Assembly (NCBI GenBank): GCA_030267565.1
Contig: BRXU01000005.1
Coordinates: 598,001-662,000, forward strand
From: Pleodorina starrii
Lineage: Eukaryota; Chlorophyta; Chlorophyceae; Chlamydomonadales; Volvocaceae
Direction of reading: 5' to 3'
DNA: 64,000 nucleotides
The position numbers were made by a program, and so were the translations under genes. The notes beneath the pieces are model-generated. The model did not search any database. It was not told the DNA's origin and was given only the letters and a program-made list of their open reading frames with translations. Below are positions 55,553 to 64,000 of this stretch, piece by piece. Position 1 is the stretch's first letter. Each line of letters opens with the position of its first letter.

Positions 55553-57064
55553 GGCGCTGAGACGAGACCAGCTTTGAGACGACGAGGGAGGCGGGGGAAT
55601 GGAGGAGGGGGGGAATGGGGGGAGGAGGAATGAAGACGATACCGCAGCGGTGGGACGGCGGCGACCCAGAAGCCAGAACCCCCGGGGGAGAGGGCGAGGG
55701 AGAGGGAGGGAGGCGATGGGGAGCCCGCGGGCAGGAGGCAACAGCCATGCGCGCGCGTCATTGGCGGGCGCAAAGCGCTCGAAGGCGGGCCATCCGCGAG
55801 AAGGGGCTTTCTGTGCCTCCCCCCGGATTGGACGTTCACAACGATTTGGGGCGATGCACTGCAGGAGCTTGTCGATTGGCCCGGGCTTGGTGTGTGGGCT
55901 GCGGCTTTTCCCGACGCAGTAACTTGCCGTACACTGATCCGTTCCGTACATAAGTGGGCTCAACATAAGTGGTACCATGATGCTGACTCCCATTCTCGTG
56001 ATTGTTTGCACCGGGTCCCCGGTGACGTGTACCCCTTAATGGTGCCCCCGCAGAGGGCATGTGTCGACTGAGCCGCGTCAGGTCATCCCGGGATGATGCA
56101 GTACTAGGGGAGGAAAGGGTCCGGCACTGATCCGCTGATATGCTGTGCGACCGCAAACAGCCGCGCTGTTGAATGGCACAGACAAGCGATGAGCTGAGGA
56201 TCAGGTGTGGATGACAGCCGTGTCGCTGGATTGTTGCCGCGAGAGAGCATGGATGTTCCGTGGCGGGGGTACGGCAACCTGTCAGACCCTAGATACAAGA
56301 AACAATCCATGCGGATTCGCCTCAGTAACGTTATGCGCTCGGAAATAGTCATCGCTTGCGATGACGGTTGGTTCCGAACAGCGTCCGAACAAATCAAGGG
56401 AAAGCGGCGACAAAGCCGAGGGTGCCTTCACCATCGAACGTCCTTAGGTCATAAGACAGGCGCAACTACCTAATGCGGAACCTAAAGTACATAGAGCTAC
56501 ATATGCTTAATCCTTTAAAGTGGTAATTGGCGACATACTGCAACACTTGGGGCGTCCTCCCTACTTTGTTCGACTACCGGAACCAGCCACTTTCGACATT
56601 CCGTCTATCCACACAGGCTAGGACAAAAACTGTATACAAGATGTAATGACCGTTTTGTTGGAATACTTGGCTCGACTTTACACAGTATAACGTTTCGCTT
56701 ACCCATCTCGCATTGCTGTTGCCGACAGGAGCTTTCCAACAAACCCTGTGTTAGGAATCTTTGCACCTGTAATGAAGTTTTTCAGTACAGTTCCATGCTA
56801 TACTGGGCAACTCAAAGGGTCATTCGCGCCTCTTACAACTCCACGGCAGTACCGGTGCACGGACTAACACGAAAGCATTTTCCCACAGCCGAGCTACCCG
56901 AATCGCTAATTGAAGCCTGGTAAACATATGGCCAACAGCAATGCCGTCGATTTGTTCAATGCTGTCAATAACCCTTACTCTCCGCATGGTGCACCACATT
57001 ACGTCAGGTGCCCTCTTGGCATATGACACTTGAAGCCGCCTTTTAGGCAGGCAACTTAGTCAAG
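55553..57064. other. 3' UTR of the matrix-protein gene and AT-richer spacer
   Basis: No coding exon is supported. TGTAA motifs at 56642-56646 and 56768-56772 are candidate polyadenylation sites, implying a 3' UTR of about 1.1 kb. The stretch 56460-57050 is clearly poorer in GC than the rest and probably contains the promoter of the next gene. Confidence 0.45.
56642..56646 (+). terminator. TGTAA polyadenylation signal, matrix-protein gene
   Basis: First TGTAA found on the plus strand after the stop at 55552; a second lies at 56768. Confidence 0.35.
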
Positions 57065-60000
57065 ATGGCAAATGACGGTAGCTTGCTGGAGGAAGCCAGC
57101 GAGGCCGAAGGCAGCCAGCGGCGGGCGCAGCACGAGGACGCGGGCCGTTCCCTGCCAGCTCCACGCCGGCGGGGCCTCGCTTCAGCACTAATTAACATCG
57201 CTCGCGGTCGCTGGTCGCTGGCTGCCAATGTCATTGTCGCCGCGTCAAGGTGCGCTGACGGCCAGCAGCCAATGTCCACATCGACCATCTCTACCCCCAC
57301 CTGTGCAAACATGTTCTGGCAGCTGTAGCTCATCGGAGCCGGACTTGTCCATATGCGGACACTAATGGCCATACTGCGCTTTAAATCGGTCCGTCTGGAG
57401 GGCGTGTGATGCGTCGCCTCGGCGGAAGCATGACCCGGGGGACCGCGCCCGACCGTGCACTGTCAAACTAATGTTGGCTAGAATGGGGCGCAGTGGAACC
57501 CTGAGAGGGTATTTGTGGGTGCGGTGGAATGGAGGCGACGTTAGCCAACGGATCCAGCGAGTACTTGATGATCTTGGGGGCAGGTGCTGTTGGGCGGAGA
57601 GTGTGGGGGGTGCGGAGCAGGTGGCGGCGGCAGGCGAAGGTGTGCGTCTGCTGAAAATGACGTGATGCGACACAGCGCCGCGGGGCGCCCTTTCCTGATG
57701 TGTGTGTGTGTGGGCGGCGGGGCGCATGCGGGGTGCAACCTGGGCTTAGCACACAAGGTTCTCCGAAACCACCTTCCCCACCTACCCGCCCCACCGACCC
57801 GCCGAACCAGGGTCGCCAACCAGGCGGATCAGGACCAGCGGGCCTTCCGTAGGGAGACCCAGGATGCTCTGGGCCAGGTATGTTCGTATGTGCTTGGATT
57901 GGGGGGGGGGGACGGCTGGCCTGAATGAGCGCACGAGCAATACCTTGCCCCCCTCTGCCTACCCTGGGGTATCACCTTCATTACCTTCATTACCTTCCCG
58001 CTCCCCCCTTCCCCCAAGGCCCTACGCGGCGAGGTCCACGTGGCGCTCCTGGTGAACCAGCCCCGCGACCTGGCCTCCATCAACTACTGCAACCAGGGCG
58101 ACCCCTCCGCCTACTCGGAGGAGGCGCTAGCACGCAGGGCCGCCAACCGCACCGACCCCGGCTTCGTGGAGGCGCTGAGACAGTGGTGGAGGTGGCTGCC
58201 AAAGGCGCAGACCAGCGTGCTCAACGTGGTGACATCAACGGCCGCAACCGCCGCGGTGGTTGCTGCGGCGCCGGCGGCGCAGGTGGCGGAGGCGGAGGTG
58301 GATGCGCCGGCGGCGGGCGGCGGGGAAGGCGATCCGGGGCAGCAGCAGGGGCAGCAGGCGCAGGCGCAAGAGCAGCAGGAGCAGGACGGTGTGCAGGCGG
58401 AAGGAGCAGCGGCGGCGGTGGTTGGGAAGGCGTCGGAAGGGATGGAGGCGGGGGAAAGGGATGCTGCGGATGCGGCTCGCGCGCGGTCGCCGTTCCAGGA
58501 CGCGGAGCCGGAAGCTGGGAATCCGGTTCCGGAGCAGGAGCAGGAGCCGGCGACGACCCCGGTGGTTTCAGAGGCGGCAGCAGAGCCGTCTGGCGGGCAC
58601 GGTGGCGAGCCGGCGGAGGTGGAGGGCGGGGCGGCGGCGGCGGCGGCGGAGCAGTCTGGCGAGGGCCTCAGCGGCGGCGGCGGCAGCGGGGGAGATGCGC
58701 TGGCGACGGCGTCGTCGACGGGCAGTGTCGTACTGGCCAGGGAGGAGCCTGCCGCCAACGGCGCCGCCGTCAGCGTGGTGGCAGGTGCCGTGCTGGGCGG
58801 CGGCGGTGGCGGCAGCGGACTGGTGGAGTGGGGCAGCCTGCAGGTGGCAGTGCTGGATGAGCCCATCTACTCGGCCATGGTGGTGGTCATAACCTGGGTG
58901 AGCGCTGGAGGCAGCCCCTGGCAGCCGCTGGTCGGAGGCGGGCGGAGGCGGGGACGGACAGCGGTGGGGGGGGGAATGGGCAACGTCGTGGCTCGGGTGC
59001 CCCTAGGTGCCCTCGTCTCTAGAAGCCTAGAGCAAGTCATTCGAACGCTTAAAACGCAGCCTGCACACTTTGGCACCCTGCCAAGACGGGGGATCGGAGT
59101 TTTAGGGTATCTCAGTGCAACAAACCCGACCCTGTCGTTGCCGCGTTTTGTCCATGAGCTTCAAGTCCTTGCATCTTTCCGCTTCCCTTGTGTGCGGTGC
59201 GGTGTTGTGCGGCACTGCACGGCATCCCCCTTTCCGACAGGTGCTACTACCCCGCTTCGGCATTCGCGCGGACCCCGAGTACGACCCCTCCCAGGACTGG
59301 TTGGACGACAACGAGGGCCAGCCGTACATGGACTTTAAGCATTTTTCCGACGCCATGTTTGACCTGGCTGACGTGTGGTCCATAGGTACGACTGATAGTA
59401 CGGCATTCGTACCTCGCCCAAAAAGCGACCTCCGCAGTCTTGAGCATTTCAGGGCGCTGTCCTCATCATAGCAATCAAAAGTGGACGCTGCACACGGGGG
59501 GCGACGAAGAAGTCTGTATTTTCTTGACAGGCATGCGGGAATGCTTGGAAGTGGCACATGTCCGCAGCGCCTCTTCGGTAGGAGGAGCCTGGAGGAGCAC
59601 TCTGCACAATGCGCCGAGTATGTTCCTTCGCCTGCATCAGCCTCGTCCGACCGGGGGCTGCCTTGGAACCTCCGGCCGTGTCTCAACATCCACACATCCT
59701 TCCCTTCCCTGGTCCCCTCCCCAACACGCCTTGCCCCCCGCTGCAGTATTTCCTTTTTACCCCTCCCCGCCCCCGGCCCCGCCCAAACCCCGTCTCCCCC
59801 CCCCCGGGGTCGCAGGTGTGGAGGCGGCTCAGTACGTAGACCTGCTGGTGGTGAGACAGACAGCGGCGGCGGAGGGAGGGCACGAAGGAGCAGCGGGAGG
59901 GGAGGGGGGAATGAACGTTGGTGCCGGGCTTCCGCGGCTGATTGGTGGGGCTCACTCACATCTCGCCCACTCGTCCCGATCCCCGTGTGTAGTCCGCCAC

Positions 60001-63000
60001 GTGCCGCCCTGCCCTGGCCGCTCCTGTCCTGTCCTGCCGCTCCACTCCGCTCCACTCCCCATATCCAATCCACTCCCCGCTGCCTTCCTCGCTCGCCGCT
60101 CCCCTCTCCCCACTCCGCTTTGCTCCCCTTCGCAGACGGTGCTCCAGGACGTGCAGCAGCTGGAGGCCAGCCAGGCCGCCTTCACTCGCCTGCTGAACAA
60201 ATTCAGAAGCGCGAAGGAACCGCCGCCGCCGCCGGGGCAGCAGCCGCAGCAGGAGCAGCTGCAGCAGCAGCCACCGCAGCCACAGCCGCAGCACCAGCAC
60301 CAGCAGCACCCATTCCACCGCCCCCACCAGCAAGAACCAGCGCTCTCCCAGCACGGGCGCGGCTCCGAAACCAAACCCACGCACCACCCCGAGCCCAAAC
60401 CCGACCCTCGCCTCCCGCCGACCCCCCCGAGCGCGGCGGCAGCAGCGTATCGTGTGAGTTGGACAGCAATGGCGGCGTCGGCATCTCCTCGAACTGTCGC
60501 CACCCGCAGCCATCCGCCGCCGCTGACGGCGACGGCGGCGGCGGCGGCGGCGGCGGGACATGCCGCGTCGGCGACGGCGCAGGGCAACATGCCGGCGGCG
60601 ACGGCGGCGGCGGCGCATATCGTCGTCACCTTTCCCGTGCGTTCCGCCTCCGCCGCCTCGCAGCCGCTGCCGTACAGGTCGTCCGGCAGCCCATCGCGCA
60701 TGGCATCCCCGGCGCCAGGCTCCGAAGCCGCGTACGGCGGCCGCGATGTGGCCTTCAAGATTCCGCCGTACAGCCGTGTGGACGTGTCAGGTCGGTTCTA
60801 TAACTGCATCGGAGCCATTACCCGTCCCTCCTGGTTCCTTAGTCACAGATCTTAAACGGCTGGTCAAGCTTAGGCTGGTGTTCATCGGGAGGCGGTGGTG
60901 GACAGGTGGATTGGTGGACTGGTGGTGGTGGTGGTGGTGGTGGTGGTGGTGGTGGTGCATTAGACACGAGGCGGTACCACACGAGCTGGCCAGGGAGGGC
61001 GGGGATCGACGGGCATTCGGACGCACGGACGGGGAACGCTGGGTTCTGTGGGGTTGAGGCACGCAGGGCTGCTTTGGGAACAAAGGGTAGATCGGACGGG
61101 GACGGGGACGGGGACGGGGACGGGGACGGCGCCCGTGCGTTGCGGCGTTGCGGTTCCGTCTCACCCCTCTCCCTCCCTTCACCTCACAAGGCACCACGGC
61201 CGTTGCCCTGACATGAAGTACGACGCTGTACGACACAGGCATTCGCTCCCCGCTCGCCGAGTACCTCCGCGGCGGCGTGCCTCGCCCCGATCGGGCCACC
61301 CTGGAGCAGTGGCGGCGCAGCAGGAGGAGCAGCCGCCGACCCAGCTCGCGAGGAGAGGGCCGCCCGGGACTGAGCGGACCGCCGGTGAGCGCGCGCGGGA
61401 GGGGCAGGGGGAGCGTGGGGAGAGAAGAACAGTCCGCGGAAAACAGTCGGGGGCTGTCCGGGCTGAGGCCCTGGCGCAGCTGGCATAGGGTGAACAGTTT
61501 TCGTTGAGTGGTTGCCTGACCGCGTAAGGGTGCGTACGGATGTAGAGTGAAGCAGTGATTGCTTCCGTGGGCGGAGGCGAGCCGAGGCTGGTTACCGACT
61601 GCGAATCTGCCTCTCGACAATTTTTATTTAAATTTCGAAAGGGCAGAACCCGAAGCGGAAACCTTTCAGTAGCTGACAACATGAAGCAGCGAAATCCTCA
61701 TTTTGGATGGACTTCCTGTGCCTTTCTTTTCGCGGCGCTCCGCTACGGCTAAAACGCCCGCCCCCCATCCTGTCCCCCACCCCCACCCACCCGCACAGCA
61801 CGGCACAGCTCGGGGCCCCCCAGCGGTGTCCCTCAGCGCCGAACTGCTGATCGGGCCGCATGGAGCGGGCGGCCGTGACGGCGGCAACGGTGCCGTACTG
61901 ATGTACGAAGAGTACATGCACGACATGGTACGATTATCGACGGGCACTCGGCGCCTCTGCGGGCCATGTTGGGATGGGACGCAAGATGCGGTTTCTTAGA
62001 GACACACACACACGAAACACACACATACACACGCACACACGAAACACACATACACACACGCATGAAACACACGCGCTGCAACAAAAGTCCCGCTGTCCCG
62101 CTGGCTGTGCCCTTCCCGTTGGTTTTGGAGCCCAGTGCAATAAAAGTCCACAAACAACAACACAACAGCACCCGCCCGCCTTCCCGCCCCTTCTCGCCCT
62201 CCGGTCCTGGCCTGGCCCACCCTCAGGCCGCCCGCTACTTGGTGCATCAGCAGAAACTCCTGGCGGCCACCTCGGCCAGCGCGGCGGCGGCGGCGGGGCA
62301 GCTGCTGGCGGCGGCGGCGACGACGACGACGACGGCGGCGGCGCGCGCGTGGGAGGGCGGTGGCGCCGGCGTCGACGGCGCTGCCGCCGCCTCCTCGGCT
62401 TCTGCGCCTGTCGGGTGGGTGCTTCGGTCTTTGCTCTTTGCTGCGCCTTGCTCCTGCTCCGGCTGCTGCTCCTGCTGTTGCTGACTTGCTGTGGTGTTCG
62501 CGTTTGCTCCCTGGGTGATGGCGCAGCTCGGAATGCTGTGGGCGCTGAGTGACCCGCGGGTCATTGGGAGCGGTTCCCAGACGGCGGGCCCCGGTTGTGC
62601 CTCTTTACTTGTGGCGGTTGCTGTAGTGGGCTCCAGACCCATCAGAGTCAAGAGGTAGCGCCAGCTGGCCAACTGGTCTTCATCCGCGCGTCTGCTGATT
62701 CACGCTTCGTGCTATGCGTCCCTCCCCATCCCGTTGGCACTGGTTCCCCCAAATCCTGACAGGAATCCCGAGTCCCTCGATCCGCGCTCGGTGCCGTCGC
62801 AGCAGCAGCAGCAGCAGTGGCTTCCTCTGCAGCATCAATGGCTTCGATCACACTCGGCGACCCCCGCTGGGTACGGCAGGACCTCCGAAGCGCAGCTCTC
62901 AGAATTTAGCGCCGCCGCCAACACTGGTGCTGCCGAGGGCACAGAAGCAGCGGCGCCGGCGCGCGGCGGCCCTTCACCCCGCGGACCAGCGGCGGCGCCC

Positions 63001-64000
63001 GGCTCACAGCCACCCGCACTCGTGCCGCCCCCGCTGCCCCCACTGGCTGCACCCACCATCGACCTGCACTTGATGTCGTACATGCAACCCGTGTGCGTGG
63101 TGGGCCATGCCGTACAGGCAGAGCCGCCGCCCACAGGGCCCGGCGGCGGCGGCGCCGCCGCCGCCGCCGCCAGCAACCCGGCCGGCGGCGCCCGCACAGT
63201 CAGGAGCCCCTTCCGTCGCCAGAGCCGTAGCTCGTCCGCAGTCTCGGCCGCCGCCGCCGCCGCCGCTGCCGCCGCGGCGAGCGCTGGGGCCGCCCAGGAT
63301 GCGGCGGCGACACACGTGTCAGCGGCGCCGCCGCGGCCCGGCTCCTCCGCCCATCGCCCTATTTCTGGAGCTGCTTGCGTATTACAGCATGAGGGTGCGA
63401 GGGCAGCCAGCCCGGCAAGAAGCACAGAGCCAGCGGCAGCAGCAGCGCAGCAGCAGCAGCAGCAGCAGCAGCGCCGGACCGATAGCGGGGCGGCGGATCC
63501 GTCGGGCGCTGCGGCATACGCGCACGCCCAGGCCCAGGCGCAGGTGGTGGTGGCGTTTGCGACGGCTGCCTGCCGACTGACCGACCCCAATGTGCACTCC
63601 CTGCTGCTCCCGGCGCGGCTGGCCGTCGATCCGCGGGACTTGCCGCTTGCCGCCCTGGCCACTGCCAACGGGCACCAGGGCGGCACCTCAGCGCCGCGGG
63701 AGGCGCGCGGCGGCTCGTCGCCCGCCGCCCGCGCGCGGACGCCGCCGCCGGCCGCGGCGGCGGCGGCGGCGGCGGCCGCAGCAGCGGCAGCGGCCACCGG
63801 CGCCGCGCTTCAGCCGATCCTTGCCGGGACGCCCCTGGAGCGTTTGGTGCCGTACATCGCGCCCGCGGCAGCGTCCGTACATTACACCGTACCTGACGCC
63901 GCCGCCTCGGATGTACCTGGCGGCAGCGAACGCGCCGGCGCCGTGGCCGCCGCCGCCGCCAGCGGCGGCGGCGGCGTTCACACGTCCTCTTCTTCCTCCC
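57065..64000 (+). CDS. Large low-complexity protein of unknown function (3' end outside window)
   Basis: Exons with matching phases: 57065-57249, 57811-57877, 58019-58897, 59241-59385, 59816-59850, 60136-60790, 61239-61384, 61799-61927, 62227-62414, and 62763 to beyond 64000; over 1200 residues so far. The N-terminus is MANDGSLLEEASEAEGSQRR. Folded islands include ALRGEVHVALLVNQPRDLAS and YCNQGDPSAYSEEAL. A conserved-looking block DWLDDNEGQPYMDFKHFSDA, MFDLADVWSIGVEAAQYVDL, LVTVLQDVQQLEASQAAFTR spans exons 4-6. The rest is Ala, Gln, Gly and Glu-rich. The DW-x2-D...F-x-DAMFDLAD-x-W block recalls a segment seen in various protist proteins, but I cannot name a domain. No membrane segment is clear. 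The last exon stays open to the window edge. Confidence 0.72.
60914..60959. repeat. TGG/GGT triplet run in intron 6 of the last gene
   Basis: An uninterrupted (GGT)n run of about 15 units lies within the intron between exons 6 and 7. Confidence 0.75.
62001..62072. repeat. CACACGAAACACACAT-type tandem repeat in intron 8 of the last gene
   Basis: CA-rich units with GAAACACACA cores repeat about four times in the intron between exons 8 and 9. Confidence 0.7.

Overview
The window looks like nuclear DNA of a volvocine green alga (Chlamydomonas/Volvox group). It is GC-rich. Genes are split into many small exons with GTGAGT/GTGGGT-type donors. Coding exons carry long Gln, Ala, Gly and Pro runs. TGTAA polyadenylation motifs follow several genes, and one gene encodes a hydroxyproline-rich-type wall protein with (S/P)P runs. 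All gene models were assembled by eye, by joining exons whose splice phases agree; no transcript data were used.

Layout: (1) 668-7107 (+) a 15-exon leucine-rich-repeat protein starting MGNIC, a plausible N-myristoylation signal. (2) 7.1-10.1 kb is mostly non-coding, with a tRNA-iMet-like half and a decayed minus-strand reading frame. (3) 10086-12134 (-) an ankyrin-type repeat protein; a near copy lies inverted at 29222-31261 (+). The duplication includes about 0.7 kb of 3' flank, so the two arms (about 2.7 kb each) enclose about 17 kb. (4) Between the arms: a GNAT acetyltransferase (-, 15940-17858), a CYP710-type sterol C-22 desaturase (+, 18559-23991) and a small two-EF-hand protein with a hydrophobic tail (-, 26647-28979). 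(5) After arm B: remains of a non-LTR retrotransposon, then a NUDT14-like UDP-sugar diphosphatase (-, 33503-36918). This lies head-to-head with an F-box protein bearing a split zinc ribbon (+, 37324-40706). (6) 41942-45791 (+) a protein resembling DRE-TIM/HMG-CoA-lyase enzymes but with the catalytic motifs changed. (7) 48112-55552 (+) a secreted matrix protein: signal peptide, Reeler-like domain, two C-type-lectin-like domains, Pro-rich shafts and PPEY repeats. (8) 57065 to beyond the right edge (+) a large low-complexity protein of unknown function.

There is no operon-like logic, as expected for a nuclear genome. Neighbours are mostly unrelated housekeeping, regulatory and matrix genes. Three intergenic spaces look like shared divergent promoters: GNAT/CYP710 (700 bp), EF-hand/ankyrin copy B (242 bp) and NUDT14/F-box (405 bp).

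The best candidates for something undescribed are the lectin/Reeler/Pro-rich matrix protein, the DRE-TIM-like presumed pseudoenzyme, the F-box/zinc-ribbon protein and the inverted ankyrin duplication.
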